Positions 26,601 through 34,199 of a stretch of DNA of 64,000 nt are shown in pieces. The notes under the pieces are model-generated. The model saw nothing but the letters and a program-made list of their open reading frames with translations, had not been told where the DNA came from and ran no database searches. Numbering within the stretch: the first letter of the stretch is position 1; every line of letters begins with the position of its first letter. Source of the DNA: Holophagales bacterium UBA5704. Its GTDB lineage: Bacteria; Acidobacteriota; Thermoanaerobaculia; Multivoradales; UBA5704. The DNA lies in assembly GCA_002420005.1 (NCBI GenBank), contig DIHE01000005.1, forward strand, positions 62,001 through 126,000, read 5' to 3'. The translations under genes were made by a program, and so were the position numbers.

Positions 26601-27005
26601 CCGAAGGTCTTCCAGCCATTCGCCGAAGTGGCTGTCTCGATACAGGGCATCCCAATTGAGGGCCTGAAGGCGTTCCACGTACTGCCTGTCGAAACGGCCG
26701 GCAGCCAGGAAGTCGAGAGATGCTCGGCGCGCAGCCTCCTGGGGAAACGCAACCTTCTGGATGCGGCTGCGCCAATCGGCTTCCTGCCCCGCGGCGTGCT
26801 CGGCAATGATCTCCACCAGCCCTTCGGAGGCAGGAGTGGAAAGCCAGCGCCCGAAGTAGCGGTGGAGGCCGGGTGCTTCGAGGTCCCAGTCGACACACAG
26901 GACGCGATAGCCCCAGATCGACAGGAGAGTGCCGGCGTTGGCCAGTGCCTGAGTACGGCCGACGCCCCCTTTGAAGGAGTAGAAGGTGATGACGGTGCCG
27001 CTCAT
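23610..27005 (-). CDS. KGGVGR-type ATPase / NACHT NTPase / FGE-sulfatase fusion protein
   Basis: A 1131-residue predicted immune STAND-like protein. Residues 1-300 form a ParA/MinD-like ATPase with variant Walker A KGGVGRT (12-18) and VLIDSRTG. A NACHT NTPase follows, with Walker A GDPGTGKTT (414-422) and Walker B LLLLVDGLDEI (494-504); helical repeats run to about 880. The C-terminus (about 890-1131) is an FGE-sulfatase (C-type lectin-like) domain: VPGGEYTLGADD, YPVTNEQY, LPTEAQWEAAAR, GNVWEWCEDS and RGGSW, ending NFGFRC. The catalytic Cys pair of true FGE is not evident, so this is probably a sensing or binding domain. The start overlaps the TIR gene stop (ATGA). Likely role: phage sensing coupled to TIR activation. 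Confidence 0.85.
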   Translation of the reverse strand: MSGTVITFYSFKGGVGRTQALANAGTLLSIWGYRVLCVDWDLEAPGLHRYFGRWLSTPASEGLVEIIAEHAAGQEADWRSRIQKVAFPQEAARRASLDFLAAGRFDRQYVERLQALNWDALYRDSHFGEWLEDLRAAWKDAYDFVLIDSRTGFTDLGGICTIQLPDILVLLFTASQQSLDGILDVAQRASERQGHLPFDRASLPCVPVPTRFEARVELEIAKEWLETFSTCLRPLYQDWLSANVEPRELLDILRIPYVPYWSFGEKMPVLDEGIRDPESLGFSFATLAALLAHGLDQTELLVTSRDAFVAAAGGDGDASLEEPDLPHYLERLRAAHRDLPIAGFATRVRLPIRLESVYVPLRARMFHHAMESEHQKGGTFRDPVFAECEDREVPFDEALPLAGKHGLCGAIVLGDPGTGKTTLLKHFVLAVTDPAVGPGRLGLPPDTVPVLLELRRVKNPAAGLAAALTGAIEQVAPGLDAAAFAKRLLRHDHLLLLVDGLDEIADAAERAAVSRWLEAAVGVLPQSVFVVTSRYAGYKGDARLTGRFLELHVRDLTEPEARGFLRAWYGAVEAQAELGRAPEVAEKLATEGAEDLALRLFTQDDPRTVSLRDLATNPLLLQILCLVHRDRKRLPERRVDLYGECCTVLLQLWREAKGMPVVLTAAQAQMLLQPLAWWLHTQGRKEAATEEILPLLAEPLSELGRGPAEGRALLEAIRDQSGLLVNVGPAFAFLHLSFQEYLSARHVQDQVVRAPELLLGLAGHFGETWWREVILLAVGLDTPSLFEPLLASLLRFEILHRDVRLADDLLRDASIVTPRPLLAALTAGIASAQERYHALRLLRAIPGWGSEGETAFVRPLLGDPDAQVAGMAAELLGIDQSVLQRLWRGEPAVGEERRNEADGTVLLYVPGGEYTLGADDMPDSGKPIHRVVLSPFWIAKYPVTNEQYSRFLAANQGAPEPQYWTDKHFNQPEQPVVGVSWKEAQAYCQWAGLRLPTEAQWEAAARAKDGRRYPWGNDEPTPAHANFGNREGRTTSVGSYPKGAGPFGALDQAGNVWEWCEDSLNAEDYRERVGQRDPLATTGETTSRCLRGGSWLVEANSLAVAFRAGASASARTRNFGFRCLSPAGPEP

Positions 27006-27595
27006 AACCGTGGAACCCCCATCACGAATCTCTCAATGCCTTCGGTAGTCTCCGGCAGGAGAATCGGGAAGTCCTCCTGCCAAGCCGGTACTGTCTGTAG
27101 CAGGCCTGCCAGCTCTTCAGCAATGATCTGGACTTCGCTGAGGAACTTGTCGTACCCCACGGTGCGCCGAAAGGACGGGGACGCTCGGTTCCAGCGGCTC
27201 AAATCCTTGTGCTGGATGTCTTTCGCGTCCGGCGGAAAACAGTCGCCATCGTGGAAACAGATGGGGTAGATGAGGCCGCGCGTTCTCCCCTGGGTGCGAA
27301 GACCCAGCTGCTGCTCTCGCTGCCGCATGCTGCTCCACTCGGCTCGGCACCAGGGAGAGCGGAAGTAGCTGGGAGACAGCACTGCAACGACCACCTTCGA
27401 TCGATGGAGCCCCTGCTGCAGGGCCAAGGGCCACGTCGTACCCGTCTTCAGCGAGTCCTCGTCCCGGAAGATCCGCGGCTCCTCGGTCATTGTCTCCCGC
27501 AACCAGTCTTCGAGCGTACGCTTGAAGAGGCGTACCCAGTCCAGGACCGGGTCTTTCCGCGAGTAGCTGAAGAAAATGTCATGCGCGTAGGTCAT
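27002..27595 (-). CDS. TIR-domain protein
   Basis: 197 residues, N-terminal TIR domain (about 1-150). It opens HDIFFSYSRKD, has a BB-loop-like region RIFRDEDSLKTGTTW, and carries SPWCRAEW with the predicted catalytic Glu at 86, as in TIR NADases. The C-terminal 50 residues are unassigned. In bacterial defence, TIR domains deplete NAD+ or make signalling nucleotides on infection. The gene is translationally coupled to the NACHT-FGE gene, so they very likely act together. The ATG at 27595 lacks a strong Shine-Dalgarno. A 7-bp tandem repeat lies in its leader. Confidence 0.86.
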   Translation of the reverse strand: MTYAHDIFFSYSRKDPVLDWVRLFKRTLEDWLRETMTEEPRIFRDEDSLKTGTTWPLALQQGLHRSKVVVAVLSPSYFRSPWCRAEWSSMRQREQQLGLRTQGRTRGLIYPICFHDGDCFPPDAKDIQHKDLSRWNRASPSFRRTVGYDKFLSEVQIIAEELAGLLQTVPAWQEDFPILLPETTEGIERFVMGVPRL

Positions 27596-27610
27596 TGGCG
27601 TCGCCAGGCA

Positions 27611-27638
27611 AGAGCCGAGAGCCGAGAGCCGAGAGCCG
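27611..27638. repeat. 7-bp tandem repeat, four copies (AGAGCCG)
   Basis: Four perfect copies of AGAGCCG (CGGCTCT on the minus strand) lie 16-43 bases upstream of the TIR start. A TATGCT hexamer just beyond (about 27649-27644, minus strand) could be the -10, which would place the repeat in the 5' leader. Copy number could change by slippage. Confidence 0.75.
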
Positions 27639-27838
27639 AAGCATAGCCGAATCCCGTGAAGCCGGGAAAGGTCGTGGAGTCGGCCCCGGCGGGTGGGCGC
27701 CCAGCGGGTTCCAAGGCAAGGAGCAGAAGTTGGTCAAGGCCGGCGCCGCCGAGTCGTGCAGGCCGCAAGAAGCGGGCTCCGGCTCCTGGAGGCACATGTT
27801 ACGATGGCAGCCGGAGTGGTACCGCGAGAAGCCGCCAG

Positions 27839-28138
27839 ATGGAGATCACGGATTCGATCGCCGGTGTGCCCATCCGCCTCACGGCGGAAAGGTGGCTCCA
27901 CATCGTGGAGAACCACGATGAGGTGGCAGGGTACTACGATGAGGTCTTGGAGACCGTGGCCAACCCTGACATCATTGTGCCGGGGTACGGAGGCTCTCTC
28001 ATCGCGGTTCGAAGCCTCGGTCAACTGCGCCACCTGTGCGTGATCTACCGCGAGGTTTCACGCAGTGATGGATTCATCGTAACGGCCTATTTTTGCCGCA
28101 AGATCGACCGGAGGAAGGCGATATGGAAGCGAACCTGA
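27839..28138 (+). CDS. Small RelE/EndoU-nuclease-like protein, probable toxin
   Basis: 99 residues: PIRLTAERWLHIVENHDEVAGYYDEVLETVANPDIIV, then GSLIAVRSLGQLRHLCVIYRE and FIVTAYFCRKIDRRKAIWKR. The pattern of an early Trp-His helix, an ENPD-like turn, a VIYRE strand and a final TAY-x-basic segment recalls DUF4258/PBECR-type small proteins, grouped with RelE-like RNases; His33 and the basic tail could be catalytic. Family assignment is approximate. The end overlaps the DUF2283 gene start by 16 bases, typical of toxin-antitoxin pairs. It is divergent from the TIR gene. Confidence 0.6.
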   Translation: MEITDSIAGVPIRLTAERWLHIVENHDEVAGYYDEVLETVANPDIIVPGYGGSLIAVRSLGQLRHLCVIYREVSRSDGFIVTAYFCRKIDRRKAIWKRT

Positions 28139-28440
28139 TGCCACTGACCGTCCAGGCCGTGACCCAAGCCATACCTCTTCTCTTGAAGTTCCCGATGGGG
28201 CATTTCTCGGTGGACTACGACAAGGAGGCCGATGTCCTCTACATCAGCTTTCGGCGCCCACAGAGGGCCACGGACACCCAGGAGGTCGGCGAGGGGGTGC
28301 TGCTCCGCTATCGCGGCGAAGAGCTGGTGGGGATGACCATTCTCGAAGCCTCGACCCGCGCCGAGGGACGTACCGCGCTCCCGGAAGCGGCACGGACCCC
28401 TGTCGTACCTCGGAGGCGGTCGGCAAGAAGGCAGCCCTGA
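28123..28440 (+). CDS. DUF2283-family protein, probable partner of the preceding gene
   Basis: 105 residues. MGHFSVDYDKEADVLYISFRRPQRATDTQEVGEGVLLRYRGEELVGMTILEAS matches the short DUF2283 beta fold (D-x-E-A-D-x-L-Y-I and the I-x-E-A-S end). DUF2283 proteins often sit next to DUF4258-like genes and are proposed antitoxins. A basic C-terminal tail (VPRRRSARRQP) may bind nucleic acid. GGAGGA lies about eight bases before the ATG, inside the upstream gene, so translation of the two is coupled. Confidence 0.75.
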   Translation: MEANLMPLTVQAVTQAIPLLLKFPMGHFSVDYDKEADVLYISFRRPQRATDTQEVGEGVLLRYRGEELVGMTILEASTRAEGRTALPEAARTPVVPRRRSARRQP

Positions 28441-28471
28441 GAGCATCGCCGGGCTCTCCACCAACTCCTCC

Positions 28472-29104
28472 CTACGAGCTCTCCATGTAAGCCCGCTTCG
28501 CCCTGGGGTGGCCTGCACGCCGGAGGCATTCTTCGAGCCGCCCGATGCCGCTCGGACCCAGGAACCTCTTCACGAGGTCCCGGGTCTTGTCGACGTCCAG
28601 GTCCTCGACCTTCGCGAGGAGCCGCATCGCGTCGCGCTCGTCCTTGTCGGTCGCCGCGCCGAGCTTCATCGTGACCAGATGCTCCGGCGAGGCGACGGGA
28701 ACGCCGGACAGCCGGTCGTCCGACTGCATCGCAGAAGCCATCACATCCCGGTAGAGCGGCTGGAGATCACCCCATTCTTCGCTCGACCGGTCGATGAAAT
28801 CCGCCCGGATTCCTGCAGGCTCGCTCATCGCATGCACTCCACCGATGGAGAGGGGGCGGACCTGCATGTCGGCGGCGCGGAGCTTCTCCACCAAGGCGGG
28901 CATCAAGGCATGCGGGACGGCAAAATCCACGTCCTTGGTGTATTCGTGGTCGGCCGGATTCTCCAGCCAATACCACATGGCGACTTTGCCGATCAGCGCG
29001 TGCTCGGTCTTCAGCGCGCCGAGGACCTTCGCGCCGAAGCGCAGAGAGGGCTTCGGATCGAACGTCGCGAGGTCGGCCGCGGTCTTCTTTCGACGTGGCG
29101 CCAT
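28472..29104 (-). CDS. AbiEii/DUF6036-like nucleotidyltransferase
   Basis: 210 residues. After a basic start (MAPRRKKTAADL) comes ALIGKVAMWYWLENPADHEYTKDVDFAVP, with the paired Asp residues (DVD) of the NTase fold, followed by ASPEHLVTMKLGAATDKDERDAMRLL, a segment typical of AbiEii/DUF6036 proteins. Such proteins can be TA toxins that modify tRNA, or uncharacterised NTases; the partner antitoxin is not visible. It lies 15 bases upstream of... the uvrB stop side: its ATG at 29104 is preceded by the uvrB stop at 29120, so it follows uvrB on the same strand. Confidence 0.7.
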   Translation of the reverse strand: MAPRRKKTAADLATFDPKPSLRFGAKVLGALKTEHALIGKVAMWYWLENPADHEYTKDVDFAVPHALMPALVEKLRAADMQVRPLSIGGVHAMSEPAGIRADFIDRSSEEWGDLQPLYRDVMASAMQSDDRLSGVPVASPEHLVTMKLGAATDKDERDAMRLLAKVEDLDVDKTRDLVKRFLGPSGIGRLEECLRRAGHPRAKRAYMESS

Positions 29105-29119
29105 GGTGGATCTCGCGGC

Positions 29120-31111
29120 CTAGCCCGCGTAAATCTGCAGCTCCCGCAGCTCGCGGATTTTGTTGCGCAGCTCCGCGGCCTCCTCGAACTCCAGGCGCTT
29201 GGCGTGGGCTCGCATGTCTTTCTCCAGGCGCGAAATCCGCTCGGCGAGGGGGACGTCGCTCGACTCGGCGATCTCGGCGAGGCGCTGGGGGCCGGCGGAA
29301 TAGAGGTCGAGCTGGCTCATCTGCACCAGCGGGTTGTGAATGTCCTTGAGGATCGACGCCGGCTCGATGCCGTGCTCCTCGTTGTAGGCCTGCTGCTTGA
29401 TGCGGCGCCGCGCGGTCTCGTCGAGCGCGCGCTGCATCGAGTCGGTCATGCCGTCGGCGTAGAAGATCACCCGGCCGTTCAGGTTTCTCGCCCCGCGGCC
29501 GGCGGTCTGGATGAGCGAGGTGGTGCTGCGCAGAAACCCTTCCTTGTCGGCGTCGAGGATGGCGACGAGCGAGACCTCGGGGAGGTCGAGGCCCTCGCGC
29601 AGCAGGTTGATCCCCACCAGGATGTCGAAGTCGCCGCGGCGCAGACCGGTGACGATCTCGACGCGCTCCAGGGTCTCCACGTCGCTGTGCAGGTAGCGCA
29701 CCCGCAGGGCCAGCTCCTGGAAGTACTGGGTCAGCTCCTCCGCCATCCGCTTGGTCAGGGTGGTGACCAGGACGCGCTCCTTGCGCGCCACCACCTTGCG
29801 GATCTCCCCCACCAGGTCGTCCACCTGCCCCTTGGCCGGCCGCACCTCGATGACCGGATCGAGCAGGCCGGTGGGACGGATGACCTGCTCCACCACCACG
29901 CCGCCGGTGCGCGTCAGCTCCCACGGCGCCGGGGTCGCCGAGACGTAGACGCGCTGGCCGACCCGCGCGTCCCACTCGTCGAAGGTGAGCGGCCGGTTGT
30001 CGAGCGCCGAAGGGAGGCGGAAGCCGAAGTCGACCAGCGTCGTCTTGCGCGAGCGGTCGCCGTGGTACATGCCGCGCACCTGCGGGATGGTCTGGTGGCT
30101 CTCGTCCATCACCACCAGGTAGTCCTCGGGGAAGTAGTCGAACAGGGTCGGCGGCGGCTCCCCGGCGGCGCGGCCGGAGAGGTGGCGCGAGTAGTTCTCG
30201 ATGCCGTGGCAGTAGCCGATCTCCTTGAGCATCTCCAGGTCGAAGCGCGTGCGCTGCTCCAGCCGCTGGCGCTCCAAGAGCTTTCCCTCGGCCTCCAGGA
30301 TGGCGAGCCGCTCCTCCAGCTCGATCTTGATGCCGTCGATCGCGCGCTCCAGGCGGTCCTTGGGCGTCACGTAGTGGGTGCGGGGATAGACCGCGATGCG
30401 GTCCAGCTCGTAGAGGACGTCGCCGCGCAGGACGTCGAAGCGGGTGATGCGCTCGATCTCGTCGCCGAAGTACTCGACGCGCAGACCCACCTCTTCATAC
30501 GCCGGCAGGATCTCGATCACGTCGCCGCGCACCCGGAAGCTGCCGTGGTAGAGGTCCATGTTGGTGCGCTCGTACTGCATCTCGACGAGCCGCCGCAGGA
30601 CCGGCTCCATGCCTTCGTCATCCCCCTTGCTGAAAAATTGGAGCATGCCGAAGAAGGCTTCCGGCGAGCCGAGACCGTAGATGCAGGAGACCGAGGCGAC
30701 GAGGATCACGTCGCGCCGTTCGAACAGCGACTTGGTGGCGCGCAGGCGCAGCCGGTCGATCTCCTCGTTGATGCTGGTCTCTTTCTCGATGTAGGTGTCG
30801 GTCGCCGGAACGTAGGCCTCCGGCTGGTAGTAGTCGTAGTAGGAGACGAAATACTCGACGGCGTTGTGCGGGAAGAAGCTCCGGAACTCCTGGAAGAGCT
30901 GGGCCGCGAGGATCTTGTTGTGGGAGAGGACGAGGGTCGGCCGGTTCAGCGTCTCGATCATCTTGGCGATCGTGAACGTCTTCCCCGATCCCGTCACCCC
31001 GAGCAGGACCTGTTCCTTGTCGCCGCGGCGCACGCCTTCGACGAGCTGCGCGATCGCCGCCGGCTGGTCACCCTGGGGGGAGAAGCGGGAGATGAGCTGA
31101 AAATCCGCCAT
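29120..31111 (-). CDS. uvrB: Excinuclease ABC subunit B
   Basis: The damage-verifying helicase of nucleotide excision repair. 663 residues with Walker A GVTGSGKTFT (about 38-47), the beta-hairpin region YYDYYQPEAYVPATDTYIEK that inserts at lesions, DEXX motif DESHQT, motif VI region TAGRGARN, and a C-terminal UVR domain (ISRLEKDMRAHAKRLEFEEAAELRN) that binds UvrC. All key motifs are present. The ATG at 31111 has TAGAAT six bases upstream and no Shine-Dalgarno. It heads a run that continues into the AbiEii-like gene 15 bases downstream. Confidence 0.97.
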   Translation of the reverse strand: MADFQLISRFSPQGDQPAAIAQLVEGVRRGDKEQVLLGVTGSGKTFTIAKMIETLNRPTLVLSHNKILAAQLFQEFRSFFPHNAVEYFVSYYDYYQPEAYVPATDTYIEKETSINEEIDRLRLRATKSLFERRDVILVASVSCIYGLGSPEAFFGMLQFFSKGDDEGMEPVLRRLVEMQYERTNMDLYHGSFRVRGDVIEILPAYEEVGLRVEYFGDEIERITRFDVLRGDVLYELDRIAVYPRTHYVTPKDRLERAIDGIKIELEERLAILEAEGKLLERQRLEQRTRFDLEMLKEIGYCHGIENYSRHLSGRAAGEPPPTLFDYFPEDYLVVMDESHQTIPQVRGMYHGDRSRKTTLVDFGFRLPSALDNRPLTFDEWDARVGQRVYVSATPAPWELTRTGGVVVEQVIRPTGLLDPVIEVRPAKGQVDDLVGEIRKVVARKERVLVTTLTKRMAEELTQYFQELALRVRYLHSDVETLERVEIVTGLRRGDFDILVGINLLREGLDLPEVSLVAILDADKEGFLRSTTSLIQTAGRGARNLNGRVIFYADGMTDSMQRALDETARRRIKQQAYNEEHGIEPASILKDIHNPLVQMSQLDLYSAGPQRLAEIAESSDVPLAERISRLEKDMRAHAKRLEFEEAAELRNKIRELRELQIYAG

Positions 31112-31117
31112 GGAGGG

Positions 31118-31123
31118 ATTCTA
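31118..31123 (-). promoter_or_regulatory. Probable -10 (TAGAAT) of uvrB
   Basis: TAGAAT on the minus strand lies six bases before the uvrB ATG, with only CCCTCC between. A leaderless uvrB transcript is predicted. No LexA-box-like palindrome was noticed here. Confidence 0.5.
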
Positions 31124-31134
31124 CCCCACTTCCG

Positions 31135-31170
31135 CCCCCTCTCCGCCCCTTCACGGAGCCGGAGAGGGGG
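31135..31170 (-). terminator. Hairpin between the small membrane-protein gene and uvrB
   Basis: CCCCCTCTCCG (31135-31145) pairs with CGGAGAGGGGG (31160-31170). The stop codon of the 31151-31642 gene lies in the loop, so its last codons form one arm. It may end that transcript ahead of uvrB. The arms resemble those of the 13387-13413 hairpin. Confidence 0.5.
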
Positions 31171-31642
31171 TCCCCGCCAGATCTTCCAGCAGCCGGATGA
31201 GGTCCTGCACATCCCTGTGGGTCAGCGGCCTGGGCGTCGAGGCGACCTCCAGGAACTTGCCCTCGAAGGCCTGGAATTTCTTGACGTCGATGGCAGGCGG
31301 TTTCTTCGCCAGCGCCCGGTGTACGTCTGCGAAGGCGGCGGCGAGGCGGGTGCGGTCCTCCGGCGTGACGTCCGGGCCGAGGCGGCTGGTGAGATCCTGC
31401 TCCATGGTCTCGAACGCCCACTGCAGGACCTTCGGTCCATTGAGGAGCAGCAGAAGGAATCCGATCCCGAGCAGGGCGACCAGCCCGCCGCAACCGATCA
31501 GCAACGGCTTGCTGCAACCGGACGCCCCCGGAGGGCGCACCGGGACGCTCGCCGGGTGGAAGGGGCTCGGGGTTTCGTCGGAAGACGGCTGCTGGGGGGG
31601 CTCCACCATCGGATTCTCCAATCGTCCAGAGTGCAGCTCCAT
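31151..31642 (-). CDS. Small single-pass membrane protein of unknown function
   Basis: 163 residues: a Pro-rich hydrophilic N-terminus (about 1-43), one transmembrane helix (LLIGCGGLVALLGIGFLLLLL, about 46-66; shown as a hydrophobic run), then a helical extracytoplasmic domain of about 95 residues (KVLQWAFETMEQDLTSRLG onward). No family recognised. The ATG at 31642 could be replaced by the ATG 11 codons later. It is divergent from the PBP1A gene, 55 bases away, and lies 39 bases upstream of uvrB. Confidence 0.6.
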   Translation of the reverse strand: MELHSGRLENPMVEPPQQPSSDETPSPFHPASVPVRPPGASGCSKPLLIGCGGLVALLGIGFLLLLLNGPKVLQWAFETMEQDLTSRLGPDVTPEDRTRLAAAFADVHRALAKKPPAIDVKKFQAFEGKFLEVASTPRPLTHRDVQDLIRLLEDLAGTPSPAP

Positions 31643-31685
31643 CCTATCCGAGGAGCGGCCTCCCCGGGAGCCCTCCGGCTCGCCC

Positions 31686-31691
31686 TATAAT
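31686..31691 (+). promoter_or_regulatory. Consensus -10 (TATAAT) of the PBP1A gene
   Basis: A perfect TATAAT lies six bases before the GTG at 31698. No clear -35 is seen. It supports the GTG as the start of a leaderless message. Confidence 0.55.
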
Positions 31692-31697
31692 GAAGGC

Positions 31698-34196
31698 GTG
31701 CGATACGATCCGCTTCCTTCCAGCCCTCCTCCCGCCAGATCGCCGCGTCCGGCCCGTCCACCGGGGCGACGGCTGATGCGCTGGGCACTCCCCGTAGTGG
31801 TCGCCCTCTTCCTGGGGGCCCTCACCGGAGTCACGGTGGCCGCGGCCATCCATGTGCCCCGGGTGGAGTCGCTGGTCGGTTACACCCCCAGCCTGGTGAC
31901 GCAGCTCTACGCCGCGGACGGCTCGGTCTTCGCCACCTTCGCCCGCGAGCGCCGGGTGATGCTCAAGGAGTCGGAGATCCCCAAGATCGTGCAACAGGCG
32001 GTGCTCGCCTCGGAGGATGCCAACTTCTTCCAGCACGGCGGCGTCGATGCCGTCGGCATCCTGCGCGCCGCCTGGACCGACCTGCGCGCCGGCAAGGTGG
32101 TCGAAGGCGCCTCGACGATCACGATGCAGCTCGCCCGCAGCCTGTACCTGACGCGGGCTCGCACCTGGAGCCGCAAGATCGAGGAGGCGTTCGTCGCGGT
32201 CGAGCTGGAGAAGAACCTCAGCAAGCCGCAGATCCTGGCCCTGTATCTGAATCTGGTCAACCTCGGGCACGGCAACTACGGGTTCGAGGCGGCCTCCCGC
32301 TATTACTTCGGCAAACCGGCGGCCAAGCTCAGCCTGACCGAAGCGGCGACCCTCGCCGGCATCATCCCGGCGCCGAGCCGCTACAGCCCCTATCGCAATC
32401 CCGAGCAGGTGACGCGCCAGCGCGACCGGGTGCTGCGCCGGATGCTGGACGAGCGCTACATCACCCGCCGGCAGTATGAGCAGGCCGTGGAACAGCCGCT
32501 CCTCGTGACCTCCCAGCAGCCCGAGCAGGCCGTCGCCCCCTACTTCGCCGAGGACATCCGCAAGTATCTGGAGACCAAATACGGCGCGACCGCCCTGTAT
32601 GAAGGGGGCCTGCAGGTGCGCACGACGCTCGATCCGCGCATCCAGCAGGCCACCGAGAAGGCGGTGCGCGCCGGCCTGCTGCGGCTCGACCGCACCCGCG
32701 GCTGGCGCGGCCCGCTGGCGACGCTCGAATCGGCGGACATCGAAACCCAGCAGCTCCCCACCTGGAGCCACGGCAAGCCGGTGCCCGGCCGCTGGTACCA
32801 GGGGATCGTCCTGGAGAGCGGAGGGCAGACCGCCCGCATCAAGATCGGCGGCGAGGTGTACACCCTGACCGCGGCCGGCACCGCCTGGACCCGGAGGACG
32901 CCGGACAAGCTCCTGAAGCGCGGCGCGGTGGCCTGGTTCAGCCTGCAACCCGTCGAAGGGAAGAAGGACGAGAAGGCCAAGGACGGTACGGCACCGGCGG
33001 CCACGGCGCCACCGGAGCTGCGCCTGCACCTGGAGCAGGAGCCGCGCATGGAGGCGGCGGCGGTGGTCCTGGAGAACCGCACCGGCGCCGTGGTCGGCAT
33101 GGTCGGGGGGTGGGATTTCGCACGCAACAAGTTCAACCGCATCACCCAGGCCCGGCGGCAGGTGGGCTCGGCCTTCAAGCCGTTCGTCTACGGCACCGCC
33201 CTGGAGGCCGGCTGGACCCCTTCCGATACGCTCCTCGATGCACCGACCGCCTTCCTCGGCGGCGACGGCCGGATGAGCTATCGGCCGGAAAACTACTACC
33301 ACAAGCACGCCGGCATCGTGACCCTGCGGCGCGCCCTGGAGCAGTCGATCAACATTCCCGCGGTCAAGCTGTGGGATCTGGTGGGCGGCCGCCGGGTGAT
33401 CGATTTCTCCCAGCGCTGCGGCATCCGCACGCCGCTGCCCAACTATCCGAGCATCTCCCTCGGCGCGGCGGACCTCGTGCCGATGGAGCTCGCCGCCGCC
33501 TATGCCACCATCGCCAACCAGGGCGTGCACGTCGAGCCCCACCTGATCCGCAAGATCACCGAGCCGGACGGCCACTTGCTGGAGCAGCACTTCCCGGCCT
33601 CCTACATCTCGACCAGCGCGGGCGTCGCCTACGTGCTGACCCACATGATGGAAGGCGTGATCGATCACGGCACGGCCTACACCCTGCACGACCTCCCCAT
33701 CGACATCGCCGGCAAGACGGGAACGACGGACGATTTCTCCGACGCCTGGTTCGTGGGCTACACCCCGCGCTACACGATCCTCACCTGGATGGGCTATGAC
33801 GTGAAGCGGTCGCTCGGTGCCGGCATGAGCGGCGCCGTGGCCGCCGTCCCCATCTGGCGCCTGATCGCGGAAGACGGGCTGGAGACCGGCTGGCTGCAGA
33901 AAGGCGAGACGTTCCCGGTCCCGGCCGGCGTCACCGTCAAGGACATCGACTACCAGAGCGGCCTCTTGGCGAGCGGCGGCCGGACCATCAAGGAAGCCTT
34001 CGTCGCCGGCACCGAGCCGGCCCGCGAGTCGAGCGCGCAGTGGTCCACCATCACCAGCCTGCCGTGGTACCAGCAGAAGCAGTTCTACATCCCCAAGGAG
34101 GGGGAGAAGATGCCCGGCCGTCCCGGGAGCGGCGAAACCGAGGCACCCCCACCGCCGCCGGGCGAAGGCGAGGCGCCGCGGCCGCCGGTGCGTTGA
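31698..34196 (+). CDS. Class A penicillin-binding protein (PBP1A type)
   Basis: A bifunctional peptidoglycan synthase in the inner membrane. From the GTG it has 832 residues; a Pro/Arg-rich cytosolic start leads to one transmembrane anchor (about 30-50). The GT51 glycosyltransferase has LASEDANFFQHGG (catalytic Glu) and GASTITMQLARSLY. The transpeptidase has GSAFKPF (SxxK serine), SINIPAVK (SxN) and GKTGTTDD (KTG). An OB-like insertion and a Pro-rich tail are present. The GTG is supported by TATAAT six bases upstream; an ATG at 31776 (806 residues) remains possible. It is convergent with the DUF1080-like gene. Confidence 0.94.
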   Translation: MRYDPLPSSPPPARSPRPARPPGRRLMRWALPVVVALFLGALTGVTVAAAIHVPRVESLVGYTPSLVTQLYAADGSVFATFARERRVMLKESEIPKIVQQAVLASEDANFFQHGGVDAVGILRAAWTDLRAGKVVEGASTITMQLARSLYLTRARTWSRKIEEAFVAVELEKNLSKPQILALYLNLVNLGHGNYGFEAASRYYFGKPAAKLSLTEAATLAGIIPAPSRYSPYRNPEQVTRQRDRVLRRMLDERYITRRQYEQAVEQPLLVTSQQPEQAVAPYFAEDIRKYLETKYGATALYEGGLQVRTTLDPRIQQATEKAVRAGLLRLDRTRGWRGPLATLESADIETQQLPTWSHGKPVPGRWYQGIVLESGGQTARIKIGGEVYTLTAAGTAWTRRTPDKLLKRGAVAWFSLQPVEGKKDEKAKDGTAPAATAPPELRLHLEQEPRMEAAAVVLENRTGAVVGMVGGWDFARNKFNRITQARRQVGSAFKPFVYGTALEAGWTPSDTLLDAPTAFLGGDGRMSYRPENYYHKHAGIVTLRRALEQSINIPAVKLWDLVGGRRVIDFSQRCGIRTPLPNYPSISLGAADLVPMELAAAYATIANQGVHVEPHLIRKITEPDGHLLEQHFPASYISTSAGVAYVLTHMMEGVIDHGTAYTLHDLPIDIAGKTGTTDDFSDAWFVGYTPRYTILTWMGYDVKRSLGAGMSGAVAAVPIWRLIAEDGLETGWLQKGETFPVPAGVTVKDIDYQSGLLASGGRTIKEAFVAGTEPARESSAQWSTITSLPWYQQKQFYIPKEGEKMPGRPGSGETEAPPPPPGEGEAPRPPVR

Positions 34197-34199
34197 AGC

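Noticed and set aside
24714..27269. Plus-strand 851-codon frame opposite the NACHT gene
   Set aside because: No recognisable fold; antisense to a protein with three clear domains.
28508..31690. Plus-strand 1060-codon frame opposite uvrB
   Set aside because: Shadow of uvrB and the AbiEii-like gene.
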